A stretch of DNA of 64,000 nt from Thermoplasmata archaeon (GTDB taxonomy: Archaea; Thermoplasmatota; Thermoplasmata; Thermoplasmatales; Thermoplasmataceae). Position numbers and translations under genes: made by a program. Under the pieces are notes generated by a model. It made no database searches, was not told the origin of the DNA, and saw only the letters and a program-made list of their open reading frames with translations. Below are positions 1 through 9,052 of this stretch, one piece after another. The stretch's first letter is position 1. Each line of letters starts with the position of its first letter. Location of the stretch: contig JAJZZX010000008.1 of assembly GCA_021797355.1 (NCBI GenBank), positions 34,997 to 98,996 of the forward strand, written 5' to 3'.

Positions 1-162
1 GCTGTTTAGAAGAGCAAGGCGATCTAAATAAGTTTTTGTGGTTATTTAGCAGGTAATATAAATGATTTATCAGTTAATCATAATTATGGATGGAAATCCA
101 GATATATTGAGAGATTCAGTGTATCATGCCTGTGCGAAACTTATAAAGATGAGCTAAGGCTA

Positions 163-927
163 ATGGAAATGAGTGGAAATATGCCATACAACATCGTTGT
201 CCTTGTGAAACAGATACCTGACATCGACCAGATGAAGACTGACCCCGCAACTGGGGAGCCGATCCTCCAGAACCTTCCCTTGAGGGTCGAGAACCTCAGC
301 AAAAACGCAATTGAGGCAGGGGTCAAGATCAAGGAGAAGCATGGAGGCAGGGTTTCCGTTGTCATCTTCGGCACGGAAAAGTCATCCGCAGCCATGAAAG
401 AGGCCTATGCAATGGGGGCTGATGAGGGTTTCCTTATCACCGGATATGAAGGGAACCACCCGGAAGTAACCGCAAAGGTCATTGCCGAAAAGCTGAAGTC
501 CATTCCGCATGATCTTGTGATTCTGGGAAACCAGTCTGCTGACTCCTATACAGGCCTTCTTCCGGGAAAACTGTCATCACTAACAGGAGAGCCTCTGCTT
601 GGAAACGCTGTAAAGATTGATCTGGAGGGTAGGGATGTTGTGGTAACTTCTGCACTTGAAGAATATAATCTTGAACTCAAGGCGCAGATGCCCGCAATTG
701 TATCTGTTGCTCAGGAGATTAATGAGCCAAGGCTCCCTCCAGTGCTGCAGATTATGGCTGCCGGACGGAAACCTATCAACACTGTGGCAGCCCAGAAGCC
801 TCAGGCCTTCACCACAAAGGTGATATCCAACAGGGCACCTAAAAGTGACAGGAAGAGAATAATCTATGAGGATGTCGACAAGGGCGTTGCAGAGGTTGCG
901 AAAGCAATAAAGGAGGCCATAAGATGA
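163..927 (+). CDS. etfB: Electron transfer flavoprotein, beta subunit
   Basis: ETF beta (FixA family) is the soluble subunit that, with ETF alpha, takes electrons from acyl-CoA or other flavin dehydrogenases and passes them to a membrane quinone reductase. The N-terminus (VLVKQIPD) and the region around residues 120-145 (NQSADSYTG, then a stretch ending in GNAV) are typical, and 254 residues is the usual length. It overlaps the alpha subunit by four bases (ATGA). Three in-frame ATG codons lie at 163, 169 and 181. A TATA-like CTTATAAAG at 140-148 is placed for a transcript starting near 170, and most family members begin just before the VVLVKQ strand, so 169 or 181 may be the true start. No other identity is likely; the electron donor is not shown. 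Confidence 0.93.
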   Translation: MEMSGNMPYNIVVLVKQIPDIDQMKTDPATGEPILQNLPLRVENLSKNAIEAGVKIKEKHGGRVSVVIFGTEKSSAAMKEAYAMGADEGFLITGYEGNHPEVTAKVIAEKLKSIPHDLVILGNQSADSYTGLLPGKLSSLTGEPLLGNAVKIDLEGRDVVVTSALEEYNLELKAQMPAIVSVAQEINEPRLPPVLQIMAAGRKPINTVAAQKPQAFTTKVISNRAPKSDRKRIIYEDVDKGVAEVAKAIKEAIR

Positions 928-1814
928 AGGCACTTATATTCTCTGACAACAGTGATATTGCTGCACAGATAATTTCGGCCATGAGGGGAAAGATGGCAGC
1001 CGACGTAGCTGTTTTTTCCCCGGTTCCGCAGGGATTTGATGAATACGGTGCATCCAGGGTATTCGAGCTGAAGGGTGATCAGGTCAGCGAGTCCGCCTTT
1101 GCTGCCATATCTGATATATTCAGCAAGGGAGGATACGATTTTTTCCTGGCTGGATCAACTGTCAGAGGAAGGGAGATCGCAGGCATGATGTCGGAGAAGT
1201 TCAATCTCCCAGCCGTTACCGAGATTACTGAGTTTCTGCCAGAAGCAGGAAAGATAAGGACAAAGAGATTCTTCTATGGTGGCAAGACTCTTCTTGAGGA
1301 GGAGAGTGAGGCACGGGTCTTCACTGTCATGCCTGGAATTGCCGAAGCCTCAAAATCTGGGGACAAATCACCCGTAGAAACAGTTTCAATGCCTGCCTCA
1401 AGAGTCGCCATTCTGAAGCGCGTTGACAAAAATGCGGCATCCGTGAACATAGAAAAGGCACCTGTAATAGTTTCCGTTGGCCGAGGAATAGGCAGCAAGG
1501 AAAACATTGAGAAGGTAAAGCCACTTGCAGATGCCGTCCATGGAGAGATAGCCGGGTCAAGACCGGTATGCCTGGACTACCAGTGGCTGAGCGAGGACAG
1601 ACAGGTTGGGCTATCTGGAAAGAAGGTAAAGCCAAAGCTGTACATAGCCCTTGGAATATCAGGCCAGATACAGCATATTGCAGGAATGAGGACCTCCAAG
1701 GTTGTGGTTGCAATAAACAAGGACAAGGCTGCACCCATATTCGAGGAAGCAGATTACGGAATAGTTGGGGACCTGTTCCAGATCGTTCCCAAGCTGGTAA
1801 ATGCCCTCAAGTGA
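924..1814 (+). CDS. etfA: Electron transfer flavoprotein, alpha subunit
   Basis: ETF alpha (FixB family) binds the redox-active FAD and pairs with the beta subunit encoded directly upstream. The C-terminal FAD domain is clear: YIALGISGQIQH followed by GMRTSKVVVAINKD and the closing ADYGIVGDLFQIVP segment, all in the last 80 residues. The start codon shares ATGA with the stop of etfB, so the two are translated together. A T-rich run (TTTATTTTTTAT) follows the stop within 25 bases and could end the transcript. The likely electron acceptor, a membrane Fe-S protein, is encoded at 5752-7890. Confidence 0.94.
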   Translation: MKALIFSDNSDIAAQIISAMRGKMAADVAVFSPVPQGFDEYGASRVFELKGDQVSESAFAAISDIFSKGGYDFFLAGSTVRGREIAGMMSEKFNLPAVTEITEFLPEAGKIRTKRFFYGGKTLLEEESEARVFTVMPGIAEASKSGDKSPVETVSMPASRVAILKRVDKNAASVNIEKAPVIVSVGRGIGSKENIEKVKPLADAVHGEIAGSRPVCLDYQWLSEDRQVGLSGKKVKPKLYIALGISGQIQHIAGMRTSKVVVAINKDKAAPIFEEADYGIVGDLFQIVPKLVNALK

Positions 1815-1902
1815 ATGTAATACTATTTATTTTTTATAAGATTATATTTTCTCAGTAAAACTTTTACCAAAATTTAATATTTTTTAAACTCCTCAACGAA
1901 TC

Positions 1903-3228
1903 ATGAGTGAAACTCAGTTCCTTCGGGAAATGGACAGCCTGAAGCCAAAGAGATACCATTATTTCATAACCGCACTCTCTGACATGGGGTATCTGCTTGA
2001 CGGCTACGATCTGCTTGTCATAGGCCCAGCTCTCATTTTCATAGCACCGCTATTCAATATCAGCGCAACAATTTCAGCAATTATAGGGGTTGCAACAATT
2101 GTTGGACAGCTTGTTGGTGGTGCAATATTCGGTTTTATCGCCGATATGAAGGGGAGGAAGGTAATATATCAGTGGGATATGCTCATTTTTGCTCTATTTG
2201 CTGTCCTTAGTGCCCTGTCTCAGAACTATATTGAACTAATAGCTTTCAGGGCCCTTTTGGGCCTGGCCATTGGCGCAGACTACACTCTCACGCTTTCAAT
2301 AATAGGCGAGTACTCCCCGGTGAAAGGCAGAGGAAAATTCCTCGGAACGGGCCTTATGTCCTGGTGGATAGGAGGTAGCATTGCCGTTGCGCTTGGACTT
2401 GCATTGCTTCCTTTTGGAGCTGTTGCCTGGAGATGGCTGCTTGGGGCGGGAGCGATTCCTGCTGTCATTGTCCTTGTATTGAGAAGAAAAGTGGAGGAAA
2501 CCCCCAGATTTGCCGCAGAAATGAATGACCAGAAGGAGATAAAGGAAATAAAGGAGAAATTCGGAATAGATGAAAAAGCTGAAACCAGTCCCACTGACGA
2601 TAGTGGGAATTACATAACTCCCAATTACAGAAAACGCGGTGTCTTTGTTTTCACCTCATGGTTCCTTAATGACCTTATATTTTATGGAATTGGCATTTAT
2701 ACGACCAGCCTCCTTCTTGAGCTTGGCTATTCTTCCCATTCCGGATCTCTTACACTCACACTGATACTTTACCTCATAGGTGTTGTTGGAACCATTGCCT
2801 TTGTCTTTACAGCGGACCTTGTGGGAAGGAAAAAATGGCAGGCGTACACATTCCTGGCACAGGGGGTCTCCCTTTTCGTGCTCGGAATATATTTTGTCGT
2901 AGTGAAGAGTGCACCACCTCTTTTGCTGCTGTTCCCCATGTTTGCAATATTCTACTTTGCTAATGCGGGCGGAACCGGAGAGACAACGGGTATCTTTGTA
3001 AGTGAACTCTTCCCCACAAGGATCAGGACTACAGCCCTTGGCGCAGGGACAGCCATAAGCAGGGTTGGAGCCATAATTTCTGCCGTTGTCTTCCCGATAA
3101 CGCTGAAGCTATACGGTATACTGCCAATGGAAATGCTCCTCTTTGCTGTAGGCCTTGCTGGTTTCCTCATAACGATGTTCATTGGGGAGGAGACAAAGAA
3201 TCTGTCCCTGGAAAAACTTTCATCTTAA
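1903..3228 (+). CDS. MFS transporter (metabolite:H+ symporter type)
   Basis: Twelve-helix major facilitator protein of 441 residues. The N-terminus has DMGYLLDGYDLLVIGPAL in helix 1, the loop 2-3 signature GFIADMKGRKVIY and, in the second half, FVFTADLVGRKKWQ, which is the repeated loop motif. A charged central loop (about residues 200-235) is rich in Glu and Lys. ELFPTRIRTTALG near residue 375 is the loop 10-11 motif of sugar- and organic-anion-type carriers. The substrate cannot be read from the sequence. It stands alone, 88 bases behind etfA, with an AT-rich upstream stretch that contains TATA-like sequence. Confidence 0.85.
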   Translation: MSETQFLREMDSLKPKRYHYFITALSDMGYLLDGYDLLVIGPALIFIAPLFNISATISAIIGVATIVGQLVGGAIFGFIADMKGRKVIYQWDMLIFALFAVLSALSQNYIELIAFRALLGLAIGADYTLTLSIIGEYSPVKGRGKFLGTGLMSWWIGGSIAVALGLALLPFGAVAWRWLLGAGAIPAVIVLVLRRKVEETPRFAAEMNDQKEIKEIKEKFGIDEKAETSPTDDSGNYITPNYRKRGVFVFTSWFLNDLIFYGIGIYTTSLLLELGYSSHSGSLTLTLILYLIGVVGTIAFVFTADLVGRKKWQAYTFLAQGVSLFVLGIYFVVVKSAPPLLLLFPMFAIFYFANAGGTGETTGIFVSELFPTRIRTTALGAGTAISRVGAIISAVVFPITLKLYGILPMEMLLFAVGLAGFLITMFIGEETKNLSLEKLSS

Positions 3229-3662
3229 GGGAACCTAAAACTCTAAACATTTTTCTACCGTCATTTTTCTGATCATATTCCACTGTGTGGTTAATCTTAA
3301 GCCAGTTGGTTCCCATCCCAAGATGCATCCCCTAGGTGCAAATGTTACTCATCCTCTCCCTATTCCGATTTCCAAGACCTTTCCGGAATCTCATCTCATA
3401 TGAAATGATACAAGAATCCGACAAATGAGCCCACTGACGTTCATACCGTTGCAGGCGGACGTAGTTCTGTTTTATGAGCAACACTTCATAGTCCCGAAGT
3501 CATTATTCCATATACTCATACCTTTTCGGTAGCTTATTCGGCATAAAGCCACCCTGTCCCTGTGCATAAATTAACACCATTCTCATCCATATGGGCGCTT
3601 CATCCGCGCGTCAGGGTTAGTGGTGTTCCCGCCCTATATCGTCAGCTAAGGAGCACTAGTGT
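3229..3662. other. 434-base stretch without a recognised gene
   Basis: This lies between the stop of the MFS gene and the stop of the ferredoxin gene on the other strand. Both strands carry frequent stops, and the short translated pieces match no family I know. Its base composition is not especially AT-rich, which is unusual for a spacer in this compact genome. I looked for RNase P RNA and SRP RNA core motifs and for IS605-type transposase endings and found none convincing. It could be a decayed mobile element or an RNA gene. Confidence 0.4.
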
Positions 3663-4046
3663 TTACTCAACCTGATGCCTGGCCACGAGCTTGATTGCAG
3701 ATTCGGGGCATTCTGTTACGCACAGTCCGCAGCTGTGGCAGGCATAACCCCTCACCACGAATGCTTTTCTGTTTCCATGAAACCTGGACTTTATTTTCCC
3801 TGCAAGTGTCAACTGGGACCTTTCGTTGGACCCAAGCACTCTAATTTCAAAGACATCGTAGGGACATACCCTGACACATTCACCCTTAGCCTCGCACCTG
3901 TTTATGTCAACCACGGGAGTGGCCCCTGTAGGGACTGGCTTGCAGGAAGGCGGAATATTCTTGCTTTCACCTGATGCCAGACCTTCCCTTTCTGCTGGCT
4001 GGTGATCACCGCCAAGTCTGACCTCATTCGAATTATTTAGCTGCAA
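3663..4046 (-). CDS. 7Fe-type ferredoxin (3Fe-4S plus 4Fe-4S)
   Basis: Small electron carrier of 127 residues with a 48-residue N-terminal extension. Cluster I has C51-x5-C57-x3-C61-P, so the second Cys of a normal motif is missing and Lys54 sits where related proteins have Asp or Cys. Cluster II is a complete C103-x2-C106-x2-C109-x3-C113-P. This spacing matches the seven-iron ferredoxins of Sulfolobus and Thermoplasma, which serve 2-oxoacid:ferredoxin oxidoreductases. Those proteins often bind zinc through His residues in the extension. Here only His15 lies in that part, so zinc binding is doubtful. The gene is monocistronic and faces the MFS gene tail-to-tail across the spacer. Confidence 0.86.
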   Translation of the reverse strand: MQLNNSNEVRLGGDHQPAEREGLASGESKNIPPSCKPVPTGATPVVDINRCEAKGECVRVCPYDVFEIRVLGSNERSQLTLAGKIKSRFHGNRKAFVVRGYACHSCGLCVTECPESAIKLVARHQVE

Positions 4047-4194
4047 TATAACCCTTCTACCATGATGTTCGGGAACTTAAAATATATCCATAGCTGCCTG
4101 AATTCCAGAAAGTTCCAACAGGATGACTTGCCATAATTTTTGGTAGTAAAAAAAATTCATAGAGAAAGTAAAAATTGTGCTGGAAAAAAATGAT

Positions 4195-5649
4195 TTAGTG
4201 CTGCTTCATGCCGGTGTTAACAGGGTTTTGAGGCCCGGAGAGCAGGGAGTTTTCACCTGAAATCTCGTCCAGATCGATCCTTTTGGGTTCTGGAAGCAGG
4301 ACAACTGTGAATATCAACCCTATGACTGATAGCAGTGCCAGGATAAGGAAAAGGCCTGACTCCCCTATGGAGGATGCAAGAATGATGGCATTTAGGAATG
4401 TTCCTATGAAAGCGCCGGTCTTTCCTCCAGCAGCAGATGCTCCGGAACCAAAGCCTCTGACCTTTGTTGGAAATACTTCAGGTGGGTATATGAACGTTGT
4501 TACGTTAGGCCCGAATTCTATGAAGAAGTAACTTATTCCATACACAGTAAGGAACTGGGCAACATATGATGCTGACAGCAGCTGATGGAATATCCCGAGT
4601 ATGCCAAAGCTAACGGCCATTGCAGCAAATCCTATTGACTGGATCAGCTTCCTCCCTATTCTGTCTATGGTGAAAGTAGCAATCCAGTAACCTGGGAAAG
4701 CGGCTACGCCAAATATGAGAGCTGAATATTCTGTGGTTCTTATGAGATGGTGCAGGCCAGTGACTGATGACGGGACCAGAACCGACAGCATGGAGCTTGA
4801 CATTATGGAGTTTCCGTAAAGCGCCCAGTCCATTAGGAACCATGACCCGGCTGTGCCGAGGAGTGTCAGAATGAACCTTCTCTGTTTGAGTATCTGTGTC
4901 CAGGACTCCCTGACTGTCTCAGTTGAGGCGTCGGCAGTGGCGTTCAATCCTGTGTACCTTTTCCAGTTGTTTGTGGCGGCCTTTGCATCGCCCTTGACCC
5001 TGAGGAGGTATCTTGGCGTCTCAGGCATCCTGCGCCTGAAATAGATCACCGCTATTGCAGGAATTGCTCCGAATGCAAGCAGAAGTTTCCACACAAGTGA
5101 AAGACTTATCCCGGAATAGATAAGCCCAAGTGAAACGAGTGGTCCAGCCAGAAGGCCTAGCGACTGCATGGAAAACACCATTCCCACAAGCTTTCCCCTG
5201 CTCTTTGTATTGGAATATTCTGCCATTATTGTTGAGCTCGTTGCATAATCTCCGCCTATACCTATACCAAGGATAAATCTCCAGATTATAAGTATGTAAA
5301 CTCCGTTTATTGGGGTGAGGAAGGCGCTACCCAGTGCCCCTGCAACCAAAATTATGAGTTCAATGCCATAAATTGCCTTCCTCCCGAGCTTGTCAAGGAG
5401 TCTGCCAAATATAAGCGCCCCTATGACTGCAGAAAGGAGTGCTGTAGAGTCCAGCAGTGATGTTTCCAGGGTTGAGAATTTGTTCCACCCTGACAGGACA
5501 AGGATGCTTGTTACTACGCCAATAATAAAAAGATCATAGGCGTCTGTAAAGAAACCGAGTCCTGATATGAGCCATGTCTTATAGTGAAAGCCAGTCGTCT
5601 TGGCTTCATTTATTGATTCTATCAGATCCGTGTCTTTTTTGGTATTCAT
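4195..5649 (-). CDS. MFS transporter, phosphate:H+ symporter (PHS) type
   Basis: Twelve-helix carrier of 484 residues. Helix 1 carries GLGFFTDAYDLFIIGVV, the signature of the Pho84-like PHS group, followed by IFGRLLDKLGRKAIYG in loop 2-3 and GIGGDYATSSTIMAEYSN in helix 4. PPEVFPTKVRGFGSG is in loop 10-11. Related carriers move phosphate or organic acids with protons; the substrate is inferred only from family. I chose ATG at 5649 because its N-terminus aligns with the paralogue at 15826 and CTTATACTGC lies about 26 bases upstream. An in-frame TTG at 5691 would add 14 residues. Confidence 0.84.
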   Translation of the reverse strand: MNTKKDTDLIESINEAKTTGFHYKTWLISGLGFFTDAYDLFIIGVVTSILVLSGWNKFSTLETSLLDSTALLSAVIGALIFGRLLDKLGRKAIYGIELIILVAGALGSAFLTPINGVYILIIWRFILGIGIGGDYATSSTIMAEYSNTKSRGKLVGMVFSMQSLGLLAGPLVSLGLIYSGISLSLVWKLLLAFGAIPAIAVIYFRRRMPETPRYLLRVKGDAKAATNNWKRYTGLNATADASTETVRESWTQILKQRRFILTLLGTAGSWFLMDWALYGNSIMSSSMLSVLVPSSVTGLHHLIRTTEYSALIFGVAAFPGYWIATFTIDRIGRKLIQSIGFAAMAVSFGILGIFHQLLSASYVAQFLTVYGISYFFIEFGPNVTTFIYPPEVFPTKVRGFGSGASAAGGKTGAFIGTFLNAIILASSIGESGLFLILALLSVIGLIFTVVLLPEPKRIDLDEISGENSLLSGPQNPVNTGMKQH

Positions 5650-5751
5650 ACCAGTGGATGAATTGATAATAGCAGTATAAGGATGATGCAAATAATATAT
5701 AATGTATTCAATATGTATATATAGTGTATATTACCTATATATTTTATTTCT

Positions 5752-7890
5752 TTATTCCACCAGATTCTCGCTTATTATTTCAGCTATATCCTTCACGGCA
5801 ATCTGATCCTGTACGTTCAGTGTCCTGGATGCATCCTCCATCATGGGCATGCAGAATGGGCATGCAACTGCCAGCTTCCTGGCTCCCGTTTCAAGAGCCT
5901 GTTTCATCCTGATCTGGCTGATTGAGTCCTGGCTTTCCACCTTGTACCAGTAATTCCCGCCACCAGCCCCGCAGCAAAAACTGTTTTCCCTTGAACGCTC
6001 CATCTCCTTCAGGTTTGATGAGGATGCAACAATCAAACGGGTGTCATCATACTTGCCATTGACTCTTCCCAGGTAGCATGGATCATGGAGCGTGACAGTT
6101 TCCTGGCTATTTCTTACCTTAAGCTTGCCATCCTTCACCAGGTCAGCCAGGAATTCGCTGTGGTGCATAACCTCGGCTTTCAGGCCGAACCTTGGATATT
6201 CATTCTTAAATGTGTTATAACAGTGGGGGCATGCTGTTATTATCTTCTTAACACCGTGGCCATTCAGAGTTTCCACATTTTGCATCACCAGCTCCTGGAA
6301 ACGCCCCTCCTCTCCCATACGCCTGGCAGTCTCTCCGACGCACTTTTCCTCTGAACCCAGGATGCCGTACTTCACACCAGCCTTGTTAAGAAGCCCTAGA
6401 ATGGTTCTTGCAGTTTTGTTGTCCCTTGGATCAAATGCACCCATGCAGCCAACCCAGTAGAGATATTCTGACTCTTCACAGTATTTTGGCGCCACGTCCA
6501 GTAAGGCATCCCTATCTGAGGGGCTGTTCCCAAATGGGTTTTGCGTATTTGTGAGATTATTGAAATAGCTGCCTGCCTGCTTGCTGAACCTGTTCTCCAT
6601 TACTAGATTCTTGCGCACATCCATAATGAAGGAGAAAGGCTCTATGAGCACCGGGCACTCTTCCACACAGGCCTGGCATGTGGTGCATGACCATGCGGCA
6701 TTCTCTGATAATACCAGCTGGGTCATTTCACCTCCGTTGTAGACATTCTTTTTTATATTCTGTACCACGGCCCTTGGGCTGAGATCAGTTCCAGCCATTA
6801 CTGCTGGGCATGCCCTTTCGCACCTTCCGCAGTCTGTGCATGCCAGAGCATCTATTTTCTGCAGAGATGAGAGTTCAGATATGTCCTTTACGCCTACCTT
6901 GAAATCGAAGTTGCCAGTTGCCAGCGCATCTGCGAGTATAAAGGGTGTTGGCAGCTCTCCCCTCTTCTTTATCTTCTTCTCGCCTATCATGACCATCGCA
7001 AGTGCCATATGGGAGAGCTTGGAGAATGGAAGATAGGCAGCGAGCAAGAAACCCGTTACCACATGGATCATCCACATGATGCGGTAAAGCTCTACTCCGC
7101 TGGTAAAGCCAACAGAGAAGCCCTGGAAAATGTAGCTGATGGGCCATTCCAGAAACCTGTAGACATCGAAGGGTTGCCTGAACAGGTATATTTTCAGCCC
7201 CCCTAGGAAAAAGCCCTCTAGAGCCATAATGAGAAGCCCCGAAAGGATCACGTAATCTTCATTCTTCGTGTCTAGCCTGACTTTCTTGTGGAGCCTTCTT
7301 GCAAATGCCATTATGATGCCAACTATTAGCATCAGGCCTCCCAGGTTTGCCCAGACTTCAAAATTAAGGTAGAAGTCGCCAACCAGTATTCCCTGGTGTA
7401 TCGTAGGCTTAAGTATGTCATGGGAAAGGAAAATCAGTGCAGTGGCTATGAACAGTATAAGGATTCCCCAAGAGATCAGGAAATGCATGATCCCTGCGTA
7501 CCTGTTCTTCAGGTTCTTCCTGTGGAAAAAACCGTAGGTTAGTATCTGCTTTGCCATTCGCGGGCCATTGTGAATGCCATAGTCCAGCATTTTTTGGAAG
7601 GTTATCCCCATCTTGCTGTATGACCTGTACCACCAGTAGAGAACGAAAGGGACTATGGTGAATGAGAGAACATAGTCCACAATGAGCTCAGTATTGCTGA
7701 TGTAAACCAGGGTTGAGCTTGTTATTGGGCCCGCCATGCTTGAGGTTATTGGGATTTCAGTATTAATTTTCGCCAGAGACCCCCATGCGGCATGGGTACC
7801 CATGGTGCAATGAATCTCTTCTCCGCCACTTGCTTTGCCCGCTGAGAGCTCATGTTCCGGTTTCCATGGGATAAATTTGTATAACCTCAA
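5752..7890 (-). CDS. Membrane Fe-S oxidoreductase, ETF:quinone oxidoreductase-like (EMO/HdrD type)
   Basis: This 712-residue protein combines a membrane part with Fe-S domains. Residues about 65-300 form five or so helices resembling a NarI-type cytochrome b, with candidate heme His137 and His276. Two 4Fe-4S motifs follow (C351-x2-C-x2-C-x3-C361-P and C402-x2-C-x2-C-x3-C412-P). Then come two Cys-rich CCG domains, the second with FCCGAGGG, as in HdrD and GlpC. This is the architecture of membrane ETF:menaquinone oxidoreductases in Geobacter and Syntrophomonas, so its likely job is to pass ETF electrons to the quinone pool. The start is uncertain: TTG at 7890 has an AAGGAG ribosome site, while ATG at 7803 or 7737 would remove 29 or 51 residues ahead of the first helix. 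Confidence 0.85.
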   Translation of the reverse strand: MRLYKFIPWKPEHELSAGKASGGEEIHCTMGTHAAWGSLAKINTEIPITSSMAGPITSSTLVYISNTELIVDYVLSFTIVPFVLYWWYRSYSKMGITFQKMLDYGIHNGPRMAKQILTYGFFHRKNLKNRYAGIMHFLISWGILILFIATALIFLSHDILKPTIHQGILVGDFYLNFEVWANLGGLMLIVGIIMAFARRLHKKVRLDTKNEDYVILSGLLIMALEGFFLGGLKIYLFRQPFDVYRFLEWPISYIFQGFSVGFTSGVELYRIMWMIHVVTGFLLAAYLPFSKLSHMALAMVMIGEKKIKKRGELPTPFILADALATGNFDFKVGVKDISELSSLQKIDALACTDCGRCERACPAVMAGTDLSPRAVVQNIKKNVYNGGEMTQLVLSENAAWSCTTCQACVEECPVLIEPFSFIMDVRKNLVMENRFSKQAGSYFNNLTNTQNPFGNSPSDRDALLDVAPKYCEESEYLYWVGCMGAFDPRDNKTARTILGLLNKAGVKYGILGSEEKCVGETARRMGEEGRFQELVMQNVETLNGHGVKKIITACPHCYNTFKNEYPRFGLKAEVMHHSEFLADLVKDGKLKVRNSQETVTLHDPCYLGRVNGKYDDTRLIVASSSNLKEMERSRENSFCCGAGGGNYWYKVESQDSISQIRMKQALETGARKLAVACPFCMPMMEDASRTLNVQDQIAVKDIAEIISENLVE

Positions 7891-7905
7891 CGTCTTTCTC
7901 CTTAA

Positions 7906-8364
7906 GTGCAGCCAATAGAAACTGACTATACCCCTGAATTCAGGAGAAACAGGAAGAGAATGACTGTTGCAGTAATAGCTGTCGCAATAGCTGTTTCTGC
8001 AATTTTTGTGGGGACAGGCATGGAAAGTTCCGGAACCGTTAATGTGATGTGGCTGCAGGTGAATCTATCATACCAGTCCGGATCCAATTATTTTGGGCCG
8101 TCAGTCTTCTACATCCAGGAAAATGTCCATACAATATCTTCAGGATCTGACCACAGCTTTTCCGTTCGCCTTGTGAACATGGGAAACTCAGTGCATGAAA
8201 TAACTGGAATCAATGCGGAAACTCCAGGTTTCTCGCTGATATCAGCCTCGCCAGACATTCCGGTGCAAGTTCAACCAGGCCATGCGGTGACAATTTATTT
8301 TACCGTTAAGGTTCCAAATGGCGATTTTGCAGGCAATCTTGCTGTCGGCCTCACTGCAAGCTGA
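7906..8364 (+). CDS. Membrane-anchored extracytoplasmic protein, unknown function
   Basis: I do not recognise the family. The 152-residue product has a basic N-terminus (RRNRKR), one hydrophobic segment at about residues 19-38, and an outside domain that looks all-beta, with NMGNSVHEITGI and a Gln/Pro-rich turn (VQVQPGHAV) like CARDB or Ig-type surface domains. It starts with GTG at 7906 and diverges from the Fe-S oxidoreductase with only 15 bases between start codons. TTTGTATAACC at 7877-7887 is placed as a TATA box for a leaderless transcript. A surface or redox-partner role is possible but unsupported. Confidence 0.65.
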   Translation: MQPIETDYTPEFRRNRKRMTVAVIAVAIAVSAIFVGTGMESSGTVNVMWLQVNLSYQSGSNYFGPSVFYIQENVHTISSGSDHSFSVRLVNMGNSVHEITGINAETPGFSLISASPDIPVQVQPGHAVTIYFTVKVPNGDFAGNLAVGLTAS

Positions 8365-8457
8365 AGTCGCCATTCCCATTTAATGTGAAGTTCTTCCATG
8401 CACACCAACAATGAAAATTGATTACTAATCCCCAGCGCATTCAATGTTGATTGAAGG

Positions 8458-8958
8458 ATGAGCAGCCCTGATTATTCTCTCGCCACAGCCGGTTCCAGAT
8501 TGGATCTCACAGGAAGCGAGCTTATCCTTGTGATATTGCGCCTTCATAATGCTCTTTGCCAGAAGCCACTAGATTTGACAAGGCTGAACATGCTCGCATT
8601 CATGGCAGAGGGGGAATGTGGCATTAATTCTGACATAAAGTTCGTTAGGACCAAGTATGGGCCCAAGTCAGATTTCATAAGTGGTTTTGTTATGCAGAAC
8701 AGGGAGATCTTTCACGTTAGAAAGACAGGCGGGGCTCTGACCAGATTTCCTGATTCTGACCTAAGAATCAAGGTTAGCCTGACAGAATCCGGCAGCAGCT
8801 TTTCATCAAGAGTGATAAACTTCCTTACTGTTGGGAAGCTCAGATCGTTATCCCATGTAATATCAAAGTGGGGCGACGATTCCCCAAAGGATCTTCTCAC
8901 TTACATCTGTGTTTTCTATGACGGTTTCTGCCCTGAAGCCATAGTGGACCAGCGATGA
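8458..8958 (+). CDS. Small unknown protein, weakly YwgA/SocA-like
   Basis: A 166-residue cytoplasmic protein without helices that span the membrane. The segment LTRLNMLAFMAEGE followed by KFVRTKYGPKSD resembles the helical YwgA or SocA-like proteins, in which a leucine-rich helix is followed by a YGP-type turn. The match is weak and read by eye. The gene starts with ATG at 8458, 93 bases after the surface protein, and runs in the same direction as the lipA operon that follows after 94 bases. The function is unknown. Confidence 0.6.
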   Translation: MSSPDYSLATAGSRLDLTGSELILVILRLHNALCQKPLDLTRLNMLAFMAEGECGINSDIKFVRTKYGPKSDFISGFVMQNREIFHVRKTGGALTRFPDSDLRIKVSLTESGSSFSSRVINFLTVGKLRSLSHVISKWGDDSPKDLLTYICVFYDGFCPEAIVDQR

Positions 8959-9052
8959 TATGCTTCCATAGAGGGGCTTCACCATTAATTTCATGTATTT
9001 AGCAGTGCTGTTGAGCTATGGATTCATTTTCGGTATTTTTTGAACGATATCT

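Noticed and set aside
3229..3662. RNase P RNA, SRP RNA or an IS605-type remnant
   Set aside because: The core sequences of these RNAs are absent and the translated pieces do not show transposase motifs.
5752..7890. Identity as a heterodisulfide reductase subunit HdrE/HdrD
   Set aside because: There is no methanogenic pathway here, and the ETF genes and NarI-like front fit an ETF:quinone oxidoreductase better.
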